Below, one piece after another: positions 43,182 through 56,451 of a DNA stretch of 64,000 nucleotides. The notes under the pieces are model-generated. The model was not told the origin of the DNA and did no database searches. It saw only the letters and a program-made list of their open reading frames with translations. Numbering within the stretch: the first letter of the stretch is position 1; every line of letters begins with the position of its first letter. A program made the position numbers and the translations under genes. Origin of the DNA: Mycobacterium deserti (GTDB lineage Bacteria > Actinomycetota > Actinomycetes > Mycobacteriales > Mycobacteriaceae); contig NZ_JAODWD010000004.1 of NCBI RefSeq assembly GCF_025345615.1, positions 186,001-250,000 of the forward strand, written 5' to 3'.

Positions 43182-44981
43182 GTGCGTGAGTTCACCGTTC
43201 CCGCTTCCTTCCCCGTGGGTGAACGCGACAACATCGTCAGCTCCGTGTTCGAACACGAGCGCGACGATCCCGACCATGTGGTCTTCCAGCGCCTCGTGGA
43301 CGGCACATGGACCGATGTGACATGCAAACAGGCCGCTGATCAGATCCGCGCCGCGGCGCTGGGGCTGATCGCCGAAGGAGTCGCGCCCGGCGACCGGGTC
43401 GCCCTGTTCTCCGCGACACGCTACGAGTGGCCACTGCTGGACCTCGCGATCCTCGCGGTGGGCGCGCTGACGGTGCCGATCTACGAGACCAGTTCGGCCG
43501 AGCAGGTCAAATTCGTGCTGGAGGACTCCGGCGCCGTGCTGATCTTCGCCGAAACCGACGCGCACGCCGACAAGATCGAGCACCTCACCGACGAGCTGCC
43601 CCAGCTGCGCAAAGTTCTGCGCATCGACGGCTCCGGCACGCCCGCGCTCGACGCGCTCGCCGAAGCGGGCCGTTCGGTGGACGTCGCGCAACTCGACGAG
43701 CGACTCGCCGGCCTGAAGTCCGCCGATCCAGCGACCCTGATCTACACCTCCGGCACCACCGGCAGGCCGAAGGGCTGCGAGCTGACCCACGCGAACCTGG
43801 TGTACGAGATCCGCGGGGCGTCGGACTGCTTTCCCACGCTGCTGGCCAAGGGCGAGCGGATGCTGGTGTTCCTGCCGCTGGCGCATGTGCTGGCCAGGGC
43901 GATCACGCTGGCGTGCTTCACCAACAAGGTGACGCTCGGATTCACAAGCGACATCAAGAATCTCGTCCCCACCTTCGGGGTGTTCAAGCCGACGCTGGTG
44001 GTGTCGGTGCCGCGGGTGTTCGAGAAGGTCTACAACACGGCCGAACAGAACGCGCGCAACAGCGGTAAGGGCGCGATCTTCGAACGGGCGGCCGACACCG
44101 CCATCGAGTGGAGCAGAGCCCAAGACACCGGCGGGGCGGGTTTGCTGCTGCGGGCCAAGCACGCGCTGTTCGACCGCCTCGTCTACGGCAAGTTGCGCGC
44201 CGCACTCGGTGGCGACTGCCGGGGTGCGATCTCGGGCGGCGCGCCGCTCGGGGAACGGCTGGGCCACTTCTACCGCGGTGTCGGCCTGACCATCTACGAG
44301 GGTTACGGCCTCACCGAGACCAGTGCCGCGATCACCGTCAATCGGATCGACGACGTCAAGGTCGGGACGGTCGGAAAGTTGTTGCCGGGCAACAGCATGC
44401 GCCTCGGCGACGACGACGAGCTGCTGGTCCGCGGCGGCGTGGTGTTCAGTGGCTACTGGCACAACGAGGAAGAGACCGACGCCGCCTTCACCGATGGCTG
44501 GTTCCACACCGGCGACCTCGGCGCCATCGACGACGACGGCTTCCTGAAGATCATCGGCCGAAAGAAGGAGATCATCGTCACCGCGGGCGGCAAGAACGTC
44601 GCGCCCGCGATCCTCGAGGACCGGCTGCGCGCGCACCCGCTGATCAGCCAGGCGATGGCGGTCGGCGACGCGAAGCCGTTCATCGCGGCGCTGATCACGA
44701 TCGACCCGGAGGCGTTCGACGGCTGGAAGGAGCGCAAGGGCAAGAACTCCGGCTCATCGGTGGGCGATCTGGCCACCGACCCCGACCTCACCGCCGAGAT
44801 CGACCTGGCGGTCAAGGAGGCCAACCAGGCGGTGTCGAAGGCCGAGGCGATCCGCAAGTTCCGCATCTTGGCCGTCGACTTCACCGAGGACACCGGCGAG
44901 CTGACACCGACGATGAAGGTCAAGCGAAAGGTCGTCGCCGAGAAGTTCGCCAGCGAGATCGACGCGCTGTACGCCGGCTGA
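43182..44981 (+). CDS. fadD15: Long-chain fatty-acid--CoA ligase FadD15
   Basis: 599 residues from GTG. The AMP-binding superfamily motifs are clear: [16 protein letters not shown] (P-loop), YGLTETSAA, and [31 protein letters not shown] with the catalytic C-terminal Lys region. It activates long-chain fatty acids to acyl-CoA. It is divergent from the SRPBCC operon and convergent with pimB. Its stop lies inside a palindromic repeat (see 44972-45014). Confidence 0.95.
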   Translation: MREFTVPASFPVGERDNIVSSVFEHERDDPDHVVFQRLVDGTWTDVTCKQAADQIRAAALGLIAEGVAPGDRVALFSATRYEWPLLDLAILAVGALTVPIYETSSAEQVKFVLEDSGAVLIFAETDAHADKIEHLTDELPQLRKVLRIDGSGTPALDALAEAGRSVDVAQLDERLAGLKSADPATLIYTSGTTGRPKGCELTHANLVYEIRGASDCFPTLLAKGERMLVFLPLAHVLARAITLACFTNKVTLGFTSDIKNLVPTFGVFKPTLVVSVPRVFEKVYNTAEQNARNSGKGAIFERAADTAIEWSRAQDTGGAGLLLRAKHALFDRLVYGKLRAALGGDCRGAISGGAPLGERLGHFYRGVGLTIYEGYGLTETSAAITVNRIDDVKVGTVGKLLPGNSMRLGDDDELLVRGGVVFSGYWHNEEETDAAFTDGWFHTGDLGAIDDDGFLKIIGRKKEIIVTAGGKNVAPAILEDRLRAHPLISQAMAVGDAKPFIAALITIDPEAFDGWKERKGKNSGSSVGDLATDPDLTAEIDLAVKEANQAVSKAEAIRKFRILAVDFTEDTGELTPTMKVKRKVVAEKFASEIDALYAG

Positions 44982-45014
44982 GCCGGCAATCAGACATGCG
45001 CCGGCTGAGCCGGC
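44972..45014. repeat. Two identical palindromic repeats between convergent genes
   Basis: CGCCGGCTGAGCCGGC occurs twice, at 44972-44987 and 44999-45014. Each copy folds as a six-base-pair GCCGGC hairpin around TGA. The first copy contains the fadD15 stop and the second abuts the pimB stop. Tandem GC-rich hairpins between convergent genes may terminate transcription in both directions, but there is no U-tract. Confidence 0.5.
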
Positions 45015-46147
45015 TAGAGCAACTCGGCCAGTCGCTGCGCCTTGGAGCGCCACTGCCAGTTCTCGAGCACCCACTGCCGGCCCGCCGCACCCATGCGCGC
45101 CGCCCGGTCGGGTTTGGCGAGCAGGTCACCGATAGAGGCCGCGATGGCGCCGACGTCCCAGCCGTCGACGACCACGCCGGTCTCACCGTCACGAACGGTT
45201 TCGGGCGCCCCGCCGGAGCGTCCGGCCACCACGGGCACACCCGTCGCCGACGCCTCCAGATAGACGATGCCGAGACCCTCCACGTCCAGCCCCGCCCCGC
45301 GGGTGCGGCAAGGCATCGCGAACACGTCGGCCATCGCGTGGTGGGCGGGCAGTTCGTCGCCGGGCACCCCGTCGGTGAACACCACGTGCTCGGCGACGCG
45401 GAAGTCGTGCGCCAGCCGGTGCAGGGCTGACCGGTACGGTCCACCGCCGACGATGACCAATGCGGCGCCGTTCACCCGCTCGCGGATCGCGGGCAGCGCG
45501 CGAATCAGCATGTCCTGGCCCTTGCGCGGCACCAGCCGGGACACGCACACCACCACCGGCCGACCGCCCAGCCGGTACCGAGCACGCAACTCGGCCCGTG
45601 CGACCTCGTCTGGTGCGAATCTGTCCGGGTCGACCCCGGGCGCCAGATGCTCGAGCGCCGCCTTCGGCCCGAATGCCGACGCGAAGCGATTGCGCGTGTA
45701 GTTGCTGACGTAGGTCACCACGTCGGTGTGAGTTCCGATGCGGCGCAGCGCGGTTCGCGCACCGGGCAACATCGACCAGCCAACCTCGTGGCCGTGGGTG
45801 CTGGCGATGACGCGACCGGCGCCCGCATCGCGGGCCAGCGGGGCCATCAGCGCAAGGGGCGCGGCCGCACCGAACCAGACCGTCTCGGCGCCGTGGCGGT
45901 CGATGAGCCGCTTCATCCGATTGGCCACCGACGGCACGGGAAGCATCAACGTGCCAGGGTGCCGCACCACGGAATATCCGCCGCTGGCGTCTGCATCGAA
46001 TTCCTCGGCGCCTTTCCACGCGGGTGCGTACACCGTGAGCGTGTGCCGGCCGGTATCGACCAGATGGCGCACCAGTTCGTGTAGATACGATTGGATGCCG
46101 CCGCGACGCGGCGGAAAGTCGTTGGTGACCAGCAGAACCCGACTCAC
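45014..46147 (-). CDS. pimB: GDP-mannose-dependent mannosyltransferase PimB'
   Basis: 377 residues from GTG 46147 (MSRVLLVTNDFPPRRGG), overlapping the upstream stop by 4 nt (GTGA). The longer frame upstream is a shadow. GT4 GT-B enzyme: the glycine-rich PPRRGGIQSYL loop, STHGHEVGWSMLPG, and the EX7E motif in DVEGLGIVYLEAS are seen. PimB' (Rv2188c) adds the second mannose to PIM1 to form PIM2 at the cytoplasmic membrane face. Confidence 0.94.
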   Translation of the reverse strand: MSRVLLVTNDFPPRRGGIQSYLHELVRHLVDTGRHTLTVYAPAWKGAEEFDADASGGYSVVRHPGTLMLPVPSVANRMKRLIDRHGAETVWFGAAAPLALMAPLARDAGAGRVIASTHGHEVGWSMLPGARTALRRIGTHTDVVTYVSNYTRNRFASAFGPKAALEHLAPGVDPDRFAPDEVARAELRARYRLGGRPVVVCVSRLVPRKGQDMLIRALPAIRERVNGAALVIVGGGPYRSALHRLAHDFRVAEHVVFTDGVPGDELPAHHAMADVFAMPCRTRGAGLDVEGLGIVYLEASATGVPVVAGRSGGAPETVRDGETGVVVDGWDVGAIAASIGDLLAKPDRAARMGAAGRQWVLENWQWRSKAQRLAELL

Positions 46148-46968
46148 AACCACTGCCGCCACTGCGCCAGCACGGTGTCCAGGTCGGTACCGAGAGTGTC
46201 GCGCACCGCGGTCGTCACATCGGGGTGGCGGTGCCCGCATGCGCGCATGTACAGCGCGCGCAACGCTGCCGGACCGTATCGTTCGGCGACGAAGCGACTG
46301 AACAGCCACGCGCGGTCATAGGCCGTCGAGCGTTCCGGCCCCGCAGCGGCCAGATCGGCGTCGGTGGGCAGCACCATGAGTTCGTCGGCGAGCGGCGGAA
46401 TGTCCGTCGCGGGCCTGGCGACGTAGTCAGCAACCCCTTCGGTCAGCCACTGCGGGGCGTCGACGGCGGTGTCGGCCCGCGCGGCGAAGTGGAACAGTTC
46501 GTGGCGCAACACGATTCGCAATGAGGTGTCGTCCATGCCGGCCGCGCCCGGTGCGAACATGATGCGATCGACGGTGGTGGTGGCGGCGGTATCCGCAGTG
46601 CCGCCGGCCAGGGTGGCGAACTGCTCCGGTGAGGCCGCCGCCACGATCACGATGTCACGCGGCCAGTCCGGGCCCCAGAAGGCGGTGACGGCCGAGACTG
46701 CGGCGTCGAGGTGGCCTGCGACCCGGCTGAGCAGCGAAGCGCTCTGCGCCCCTCCGAGCGCGATGAGGCGCACTGTCCGTCCGTCGGTCAGCTCGACGCT
46801 CGTCGCGGGCGCGGTAGGCGTGGTGAGCGAGGCGGGTGCAGCCAGCGTCGGCCCGGGGGGTGCCGCATCGGAGCGCCCGATCAAGAAGAGCGCGCAGATC
46901 AGCTCGGCCAGAAGGAACGCGGCGAGCCGTCGACGATCAGTAGCGGCGGACGTTGTAGATCGGCGCAT
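46144..46968 (-). CDS. Membrane-anchored gluzincin-like metallopeptidase (Rv2189c-like)
   Basis: 274 residues. An N-terminal hydrophobic segment (about 14-30) is followed by an extracytoplasmic domain with HELFH (156-160, the HExxH zinc site) and a downstream Glu in LTEGVADY (Glu177), the gluzincin third ligand. This is the layout of the peptidase MA-like superfamily. It is annotated only as hypothetical in M. tuberculosis as far as I recall. It overlaps ripC by 32 nt and pimB by 4 nt, so it belongs to an envelope operon. Confidence 0.8.
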   Translation of the reverse strand: MRRSTTSAATDRRRLAAFLLAELICALFLIGRSDAAPPGPTLAAPASLTTPTAPATSVELTDGRTVRLIALGGAQSASLLSRVAGHLDAAVSAVTAFWGPDWPRDIVIVAAASPEQFATLAGGTADTAATTTVDRIMFAPGAAGMDDTSLRIVLRHELFHFAARADTAVDAPQWLTEGVADYVARPATDIPPLADELMVLPTDADLAAAGPERSTAYDRAWLFSRFVAERYGPAALRALYMRACGHRHPDVTTAVRDTLGTDLDTVLAQWRQWL

Positions 46969-48046
46969 TGTCGACCGGGGCGACTCGCACCGGCGTGCCG
47001 TAGGTCGAGGCGTGCACCATCATTCCGTCACCGATGTAGATGCCCACATGCGACGCATCGGAGTAGTAGGTCACCAGGTCGCCCGGTTGCATCTGGTCCC
47101 TGGACACCGCCTGCCCGCCTTCGGCCAGCGCCTGGCTGGAGTGCGGCAGCGAGATGCCGGCCTGCTGGAACGACCACATCACCAGCCCGGAACAGTCGAA
47201 GGCGCTCGGCCCCGATCCGCCCCACGAATAGGGCGATCCGATGCGGCTCAGCGCGGCCTGGATGACGGTGGACGAATGTCCCGACGGAGGTGCCATGTCT
47301 CCCGGCGGGATGCCGCCCGGCGGCACGGGGCCGGGCGGGGCGGCCAGAATCGCGGGGTCGCCGGCCGGTGGCGGCGCGGGCGCGGGTGGCATCGCGGCCA
47401 ACGCTTCGCGCTGGTTCGGCGTCAGCGCCTCGTACTGCGATTTGACGACCGCGATCTGCACCTGCAGCCGACTTTGCTTGCTCTGCAGATCCGCGCGCAC
47501 CGCGGCGGCCTGCTCGGCGGCGGTCTTCGCGTCGGCGGCGGACTTGGCGGACTCACGTTCGGCGACTGCGGCGCGCGCGCCGACCTCGCGGTAGCCCTTC
47601 ATCTGCGCCGACATCTCGGCAGCCATCACGCGCTGCACCGACAGTTGATCGATGAGGCCCTGCGGCGACGGGGCGGTCAGAATCGCATCCAGACCATTGG
47701 CCCTGCCGCCCATGTACTGGGCCGCGGCGACCTTGTCGACGGAAACTTGGAACTTGGCCAGCTCCGCGCGTGCGGTCTGCGCAGCCGCGGTGTCCGCCGC
47801 GTGCTTGGCCTCCGCCGCCTGCTGGGCTGCCAACTTGTTGTTGAGGTCGAGCTGAGCCGAGTGCATCGCCTCGGTGGTCTGCTCGGCTTGGCGCGAGAGT
47901 TGGTTGAGCTTTGCCAGCGCGTCGTCCGCCGGGTCCGCGGCCACATTCCCAGAGAGGAATCCTCCGAGCACCGTTAATCCGGCTATGACAGTGATGACGG
48001 ATCGCCTGAACCGGCTTATGCGCCGGTCGGTGCGGTCAAAACTCAA
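46937..48046 (-). CDS. ripC: NlpC/P60 peptidoglycan endopeptidase RipC
   Basis: 369 residues from TTG 48046, with GAAGGA about 9 nt upstream. A signal peptide (about residues 15-40) is followed by a long coiled-coil domain (42-210), a Pro/Gly-rich linker and an NlpC/P60 catalytic domain with Cys in [12 protein letters not shown] and His in [10 protein letters not shown]. RipC (Rv2190c) cleaves D-iGlu-mDAP bonds. The coiled coil keeps it inactive until FtsEX binds, according to work on the M. tuberculosis protein. Confidence 0.93.
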   Translation of the reverse strand: MSFDRTDRRISRFRRSVITVIAGLTVLGGFLSGNVAADPADDALAKLNQLSRQAEQTTEAMHSAQLDLNNKLAAQQAAEAKHAADTAAAQTARAELAKFQVSVDKVAAAQYMGGRANGLDAILTAPSPQGLIDQLSVQRVMAAEMSAQMKGYREVGARAAVAERESAKSAADAKTAAEQAAAVRADLQSKQSRLQVQIAVVKSQYEALTPNQREALAAMPPAPAPPPAGDPAILAAPPGPVPPGGIPPGDMAPPSGHSSTVIQAALSRIGSPYSWGGSGPSAFDCSGLVMWSFQQAGISLPHSSQALAEGGQAVSRDQMQPGDLVTYYSDASHVGIYIGDGMMVHASTYGTPVRVAPVDNAPIYNVRRY

Positions 48047-48104
48047 GATTTGCGTCCTTCAAGTGCCTGACGAAGCCGCGTCGAAGTGCTCTGAGGTCTC
48101 AGAT

Positions 48105-48134
48105 AGGTTACGAAACGGCATCGGCCTTGTCCAA
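48105..48134 (-). promoter_or_regulatory. Candidate ripC promoter
   Basis: On the minus strand TTGGAC (48134-48129) and TAACCT (48110-48105) are separated by 18 nt. TAACCT fits the mycobacterial TANNNT -10. The 152-bp gap also contains two copies of TCTGAGAC (complement at 48096-48103 and 48158-48165) flanking the promoter, whose meaning is unknown. Confidence 0.5.
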
Positions 48135-48198
48135 CAGAAGCCGCAAATTTAACAGCAGTCTCAGAAATAGTTATCGCGGCCGTCGTAAACGCGTGTCG

Positions 48199-48402
48199 TC
48201 AGGCCACCCCCGAATCGCGGCCGCGGTGGATCGGCACCAGCCGCAACCGCGGCGCGAGTCCGACGTCGGCGAGTACCTCGAGAGCCTCCCGCTCGTCGTC
48301 GAGCAACGTCTCGGGCGTGCCCAGCAAAACACTCACCACGCAGTCCTGACAGCCCGGTCCGCGCACTGCGCAGTCGTCGCAGTCAATCTTCACCGTGCCC
48401 AC
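48199..48402 (-). CDS. Tiny four-cysteine protein
   Basis: 67 residues from GTG 48402, with AGGAG 5 nt upstream. The coding frame continues upstream without support. The N-terminal part contains a C-x2-C-x6-C-x2-C arrangement ([19 protein letters not shown], Cys 8, 11, 18, 21), which suggests a zinc or iron-sulfur knuckle. A helix ([15 protein letters not shown]) and a basic tail follow. Similar small proteins are common next to this exonuclease gene in actinobacteria, from memory. Function unknown. It is divergent from the exonuclease gene (108 bp apart). Confidence 0.65.
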   Translation of the reverse strand: MGTVKIDCDDCAVRGPGCQDCVVSVLLGTPETLLDDEREALEVLADVGLAPRLRLVPIHRGRDSGVA

Positions 48403-50226
48403 AATGGCTCCTCTCGGTCGGTGCTGTCCGCACCGTATCGGCGGGCACCGACAAGCGAGCGCGCCGCGTGGCAACCGCCGGCTGTCGGTGCCGTTGCCTA
48501 CCTTCAGCGCATGGGCCAGCTCAGCTTCGCTGACGTGAACCCGCAAGCCGACGTCTCCCTGCGGGAGACCACGTTCGTCGTTGTCGACCTCGAGACCACC
48601 GGTGGCCGCGCCAGCGGCGAGGGCCACGACGCCATCACCGAGATCGGCGCGGTCAAAGTCCGCGGTGGTGAGGTGCTCGGCGAACTCGCCACGCTCGTCG
48701 ACCCGGGGCGCTCCATCCCGCCGCAGATCGTCGCGCTCACCGGGATCACCACGGCCATGGTCTACAACGCGCCGACCATCGAGTCGGTGCTACCCGCGTT
48801 CCTGGAGTTCTCCCGCGGCGCGGTCCTGGTCGCGCACAACGCCGGATTCGACATCGGATTCCTGCGGGCGGCCGCCGAACGGGCGCAGATCGCCTGGCCG
48901 CGGCCGCCGGTGCTGTGCACGGTGAAGCTGGCCCGCCGCGTGCTCTCTCGGGAGGAGGCGCCGAGTGTGCGGCTGTCCGCGTTGGCCCAACTGTTCAATG
49001 CCGCAACGACTCCCACGCACCGCGCACTCGACGACGCGCGCGCCACCGTCGACGTGCTGCACGGGCTCATCGAACGGGTCGGCAACCAGGGCGTGCACAC
49101 CTATACCGAGCTGCGCTCCTACCTGCCCGACGTGACGCCGGCCCAGCGCCGCAACCGCCACCTCGCCCAGACGCTGCCCCACCGCCCTGGCGTGTACCTG
49201 TTCCGCGGACCCAGCGCGGAGGTTCTCTACGTCGGGACGGCGGTGGACCTACGCCGCCGCGTGGGGCAGTACTTCAACGGGGCCGACCCGCGAACGCGCA
49301 TCAAGGAGATGGCGTCGCTGGCCACCGCCGTCGACCATGTCGAGTGCGCGCACGACCTCGAGGCCGGGGTGCGCGAGTTGCGGCTGCTCGCTGCGCACGC
49401 GCCGCCATACAACCGGCGGTCGAAGTTCCCGCACCGGTGGTGGTGGGTGGTGCTCACCGACGAACCGTTCCCCCGCTTCGCCGCGGTGCGGGCACCGAAA
49501 CACGATGTGACGATCGGTCCGTTCCGGGCCAGGGCCGACGCCGTCGAGACCGCGGCGCTGCTGGCGCGCTACACCGGGGTGCGGACCTGCACGGCGCGTC
49601 TCGCCCGCTCCGCGCTGCACGGCCCGAGGTGCCCCGAACGCGAACTCGCGCCGTGTCCAGCGCCGCGGGAGGTCTGCGCCGTCGACTACGCCGCCGCCCC
49701 GGCGCGCGCCGTCGAACTGATCGAGGGCCGCGACGGCCGCGCGCTGGCCGAGGTGCTGTCGCACATCGCCGACCTGGCCGACCGAAGCCGCTACGAGACC
49801 GCGGCCCGGCTGCGGGACCACACCGCCACCGCCATCGACGTCCTGTGGCGGGGCCAACGACTGCGCGCGCTCGCCGCCGTCACCGAGATGGTGGCCGCGC
49901 GCCCCGACGGGAGCGGCGGCTGGGACCTCGCGGTGATCCGGTGCGGTCAGCTGGCGGCAGCGGGCTGCGCCCGCCGAGGCGTGCCGCCGATGCCTGTAGT
50001 CGACGTGATATGCGCTGGCGCACAACATGTTCTGCAGGCCGAGGCGCCGCTGGGCGGGGCCCTGGTCGAGGAGACCGCGCTCATCGCGCGCTGGCTCGCG
50101 CAGCCCGGTGTGCGCATCGTACGAGCCGACCCCGGCTATGCGTCACCCGTCGCGGCCGCCGGCCGGTGGTCGTCATGGGCCGCGACCGCGCGCTCGGCGC
50201 GGCTGGCCGCCAAACAGATCGAGGAC

Positions 50227-52800
<2,574 letters not shown>

Positions 52801-52804
<4 letters not shown>

Positions 52805-54015
52805 GTGACGCCGCGGACAACACGCCGAAGGGCACCGATGCCCCCGGCCACGCCGGGGTTCCCGGCCAGCCCAGCGACGCCGAACTGGCCAAGATGTCGC
52901 GCGAGGAGCTGCTGGAACTGGGCGGCAAGCTCGACGGCGTCGAGACCGTCTTCAAGGAAGACCGCTGGCCGGTCGCCGGTACCAAAGCCGAGAAACGCGC
53001 GCAACGCTCAGTGTCGTTCTGGCTTCTGCTCGGCGGCTTTTCGGGCTTGGCGCTGCTGCTGGTGTTCCTGTTCTGGCCGTGGGAGTACCAGCCCTACGGC
53101 TCGGAGGGCGAATTCCTCTACACGCTGGCCACTCCCCTGTACGGGCTGACCTTCGGGCTGTCGATTCTGGCCATCGGCATCGGCGCGGTGCTGTACCAGA
53201 AGAAGTTCATCCCCGAGGAGATCTCGATACAGCAGCGCCATGACGGCCGCTCCCCCGAGATCCAACGCAAGACCGTCGTCGCCAACCTCTCCGACGCCCT
53301 GGAAACCTCGACCATCAAGCGGCGCAAGCTCGTCGGGCTGTCGCTGGGCGTGGGGCTCGGCGCGTTCGGGCTCGGCACCCTGGTCGCGTTCGCGGGCGGG
53401 CTAATCAAGAACCCGTGGAAGCCCGTCGTACAGACCGCAGAAGGCAAGAAGGCCGTGCTGTGGACGTCGGGATGGACACCGCGCTACGCCGGCGAGACCA
53501 TCTACCTGGCGCGCTCCACCGGCAAGCCGGGTGAGTCGCCGTTCGTCAAGATGCGCCCCGAAGACATCGACGCGGGCGGCATGGAGACAGTGTTCCCATG
53601 GCGCGAATCCGACGGCGACGGCACCACCGTCGAATCACATCACCATCTGGCCGAGATCGCGATGGGCGTGCGCAATCCCGTCATGCTCATCCGGATCAAG
53701 TCGCAGGACATGCCGCGCGTCGTCAAGCGCAAGGGTCAGGAGAGCTTCAACTTCGGTGACCTGTTCGCCTACACCAAGGTCTGCTCCCACTTGGGTTGTC
53801 CCGCATCGCTGTACGAACAGCAGACGTATCGCATTCTGTGCCCGTGCCACCAGTCGCAGTTCGATGCAATGCATTTCGCGAAACCCATATTCGGCCCGGC
53901 TGCGCGCGCGCTGGCGCAGCTGCCCATAACCATCGACCAGGACGGGTTTCTGGTCGCCAACGGGGACTTCATCGAACCCGTTGGACCGGCATTCTGGGAA
54001 CGGAAGACAACATGA
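52801..54015 (+). CDS. qcrA: Rieske iron-sulfur subunit QcrA
   Basis: 404 residues from ATG 52801, overlapping qcrC by 4 nt. Three predicted transmembrane helices (about 73-93, 108-128, 180-202) are followed by a periplasmic Rieske domain with CSHLGC and CPCHQSQFD. The cytoplasmic N-terminus is long and acidic. Actinobacterial QcrA has three helices rather than one. Confidence 0.96.
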
Positions 54016-55739
54016 GTCCGACACTGCCTAAACCGCCGAACATGGCTCAGATCGCCGCCGGACAGGGCGACGCGATCGACTCGCGTTACCACCCGTCGGC
54101 CGCGGTGCGGCGGCAACTGAACAAGGTCTTCCCCACCCACTGGTCCTTCCTGCTGGGCGAGATCGCCTTGTACAGCTTCATCGTGCTGCTGCTCACCGGC
54201 GTGTACCTCACCCTGTTCTTCGACCCGTCGATGGCCGAGGTCACCTACGACGGTGTCTACCAACCGCTGCGCGGTGTGCAGATGTCAAAGGCCTACGAGT
54301 CCACCCTCGACATCACCTTCGAGGTCCGTGGTGGGCTGTTCGTCCGCCAGGTACACCACTGGGCGGCCCTGTTGTTCGCCGCATCGATCATGGTGCACCT
54401 GGCGCGAATCTTCTTCACCGGCGCGTTCCGCCGCCCACGCGAGGCGAACTGGGTGATCGGGTCGCTGCTGTTGATCCTCGCCATGTTCGAGGGCTACTTC
54501 GGCTACTCGCTGCCTGACGACCTGCTATCGGGCATCGGACTGCGGGCCGCACTGTCGTCGATCACACTCGGCATGCCGGTCATCGGAACCTGGTTGCACT
54601 GGGCGCTGTTCGGCGGCGACTTCCCTTGTGGCGGTGTCGGTTACGAGTGTATGACGGACGGATTCTTCATACCTCGAATGTATGCGCTGCACATTCTGCT
54701 GATACCGGGCATCATGTTGGCGCTCATCGGACTGCACCTGGCACTGGTGTGGTTCCAGAAGCACACGCAGTTCCCGGGGCCGGGCCGCACCGAGACCAAC
54801 GTCGTCGGTGTGCGCGTCATGCCGGTGTTCGCGGTGAAGTCCGGCGCATTCTTTGCGATGACCGTCGGCATCCTCGGCCTGATGGGCGGTTTGCTGCAGA
54901 TCAACCCGATCTGGAACTTGGGCCCCTACCGGCCCTCTCAGGTGTCGGCGGGTAGCCAGCCCGACTTCTACATGATGTGGACAGAAGGCTTGGCGCGCAT
55001 CTTCCCGCCGTGGGAGATCTACCTCGGCAACTACACCATTCCGTCACCGGTCTGGGTCGCGTTGGCCATGGGCCTGATCTTCATCCTGCTGCCGGCATGG
55101 CCGTACTTGGAGAAGAGGTTCACCGGCGACGACGCGCACCACAACCTGTTGCAGCGGCCACGTGACGCCCCGGTGCGCACGGCGATCGGCTCGATGGCCA
55201 TCGCGTTCTACATGGTGCTGACGCTGAGCGCGATGAACGACATCATCGCGCTGAAGTTCAACATCTCGCTGAACGCGACCACGTGGATCGGACGCATCGG
55301 CATGGTGGTGCTGCCTGCGATCGTGTACTACATCGCCTACCGGTGGGCCGTCGGCTTGCAGCGCAGTGACCGTGCGGTGCTCGAGCACGGCGTCGAGACC
55401 GGCATCATCAAGCGGCTGCCGCACGGTGCCTACATCGAACTGCACCAGCCGCTGGGCCCGGTCGACGCGCACGGGCACCCGATTCCGCTGGAATACCAGG
55501 GCGCGGCCGTCCCGAAGCGGATGAACAAGCTGGGTTCTGCCGGTGCGCCGGGTACCGGCAGCCTGCTGTCCGCCGATCCGCTATCCGAGCACGAAGCGAT
55601 CACCGAGGCGGTGCACGCCTCAGAACGCCGGGCTCTCACCGCTTTGCGCGAGCACCAGGAGCGCAACGGCTCGTCCAACGGGCACGGCAACGGCTCGTCC
55701 AACGGGCACGGCAACGGCCAGACGAACGGGCATCACTGA
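54012..55739 (+). CDS. qcrB: Cytochrome b subunit QcrB
   Basis: 575 residues from ATG 54012, overlapping qcrA by 4 nt. It has the cytochrome b/b6 fold with eight helices and paired haem-ligating His ([22 protein letters not shown]). The Q-cycle PxW-like [10 protein letters not shown] region follows. This is the target of telacebec-type inhibitors. The C-terminus is about 25 residues longer than in M. tuberculosis (549 aa, from memory) because of a tandem repeat encoding SSNGHGNG. Confidence 0.97.
   Translation: MSPTLPKPPNMAQIAAGQGDAIDSRYHPSAAVRRQLNKVFPTHWSFLLGEIALYSFIVLLLTGVYLTLFFDPSMAEVTYDGVYQPLRGVQMSKAYESTLDITFEVRGGLFVRQVHHWAALLFAASIMVHLARIFFTGAFRRPREANWVIGSLLLILAMFEGYFGYSLPDDLLSGIGLRAALSSITLGMPVIGTWLHWALFGGDFPCGGVGYECMTDGFFIPRMYALHILLIPGIMLALIGLHLALVWFQKHTQFPGPGRTETNVVGVRVMPVFAVKSGAFFAMTVGILGLMGGLLQINPIWNLGPYRPSQVSAGSQPDFYMMWTEGLARIFPPWEIYLGNYTIPSPVWVALAMGLIFILLPAWPYLEKRFTGDDAHHNLLQRPRDAPVRTAIGSMAIAFYMVLTLSAMNDIIALKFNISLNATTWIGRIGMVVLPAIVYYIAYRWAVGLQRSDRAVLEHGVETGIIKRLPHGAYIELHQPLGPVDAHGHPIPLEYQGAAVPKRMNKLGSAGAPGTGSLLSADPLSEHEAITEAVHASERRALTALREHQERNGSSNGHGNGSSNGHGNGQTNGHH
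55663..55717 (+). repeat. 24-bp tandem repeat in the qcrB 3' end
   Basis: The unit GCAACGGCTCGTCCAACGGG plus CACG occurs at 55663-55686 and 55687-55710 without a mismatch, followed by a partial third unit (55711-55717). It encodes [12 protein letters not shown] repeats at the cytoplasmic C-terminus of QcrB. Confidence 0.9.
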
Positions 55740-55750
55740 TCCGACTGCGC

Positions 55751-55796
55751 AGCTGCGCGCCCTGCTCGGCCTACTTGTCGAGCAGGGCGCGCAGCT
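55751..55796. terminator. 17-bp perfect inverted repeat between qcrB and the convergent gene
   Basis: AGCTGCGCGCCCTGCTC (55751-55767) and its exact reverse complement (55780-55796) flank a 12-nt loop. The right arm is the 3' end of the convergent membrane-protein gene, and the left arm is non-coding DNA after qcrB. The very strong hairpin would act on transcripts from both strands, but there is no U-tract. Confidence 0.55.
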
Positions 55797-56451
55797 CGCG
55801 CAGGAAGTACCACGGCACTGCAGCCATGGCCAGCGTGACGAGCCCCGCCAGGACCAGAAACACCCACGCCGCGACCGTGCTTCCGACCGCCATCAGATAG
55901 GTGCCGACACCAATAGCCACCGTCGCGATGCCGATCGCGCACGCGATGGCGAGCGCGCAGCGCAGCGAAAGCTGATCGGCGGCAGCGGTTGTCGGCGATG
56001 CCGGGGCGCCGGCCAGCACATTCACCGGCGCTGCGGCACTAGGACGGCCTATCACCGGTCCCCCGGCCCGCAACGGTGCAGGCGCGACGCCCGGCTCGGG
56101 CGGTTGGCTGCGGCCGAGTGACGGGCGTGGGTCGAGCCGCTCCTGCGGGTGCACGTCTGCCGCGGCCTCCCGCCGCGCACGCAGCAGCAGCGGAACGGCG
56201 CCGATGATGACGATCGCGGAGATCGCGATGACGGTGTAGAGCAGCCAGGGTGTATCGGAGTCGGCCGACGACGCGGTGTCGCCCGAGGCCAGGTCGACGA
56301 GGGCGACCGTCGCGGCGACGCCGGTGCCCAGCGCCACCAGCCAGATGCCGGCGCAGGACCCGAGCAGGATGCGGTCGATTCGGTCGAATTCGCCGGTGTC
56401 CAGGCGGGGACTCAGCCTCGACCGGCCCGTCGTGTCGGTGTCGTAGGTCAT
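55771..56451 (-). CDS. Membrane protein of the ctaC-mmpS3 operon (Rv2197c-like)
   Basis: 226 residues from ATG 56451, which shares one base with the mmpS3 stop (TGATG). There are four transmembrane helices in two pairs (about 29-51, 67-87; 162-184, 190-212), separated by a proline-rich cytoplasmic linker. Homologous to Rv2197c by position. Function unknown. Its position at the end of a cytochrome oxidase operon suggests supercomplex assembly or a structural role, as inference. Confidence 0.8.
   Translation of the reverse strand: MTYDTDTTGRSRLSPRLDTGEFDRIDRILLGSCAGIWLVALGTGVAATVALVDLASGDTASSADSDTPWLLYTVIAISAIVIIGAVPLLLRARREAAADVHPQERLDPRPSLGRSQPPEPGVAPAPLRAGGPVIGRPSAAAPVNVLAGAPASPTTAAADQLSLRCALAIACAIGIATVAIGVGTYLMAVGSTVAAWVFLVLAGLVTLAMAAVPWYFLRELRALLDK

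Noticed and set aside
43104..44636. Long minus-strand open frame opposite fadD15 (510 codons)
   Set aside because: Antisense shadow caused by high GC. It lacks any recognisable domain, and fadD15 on the other strand is certain.
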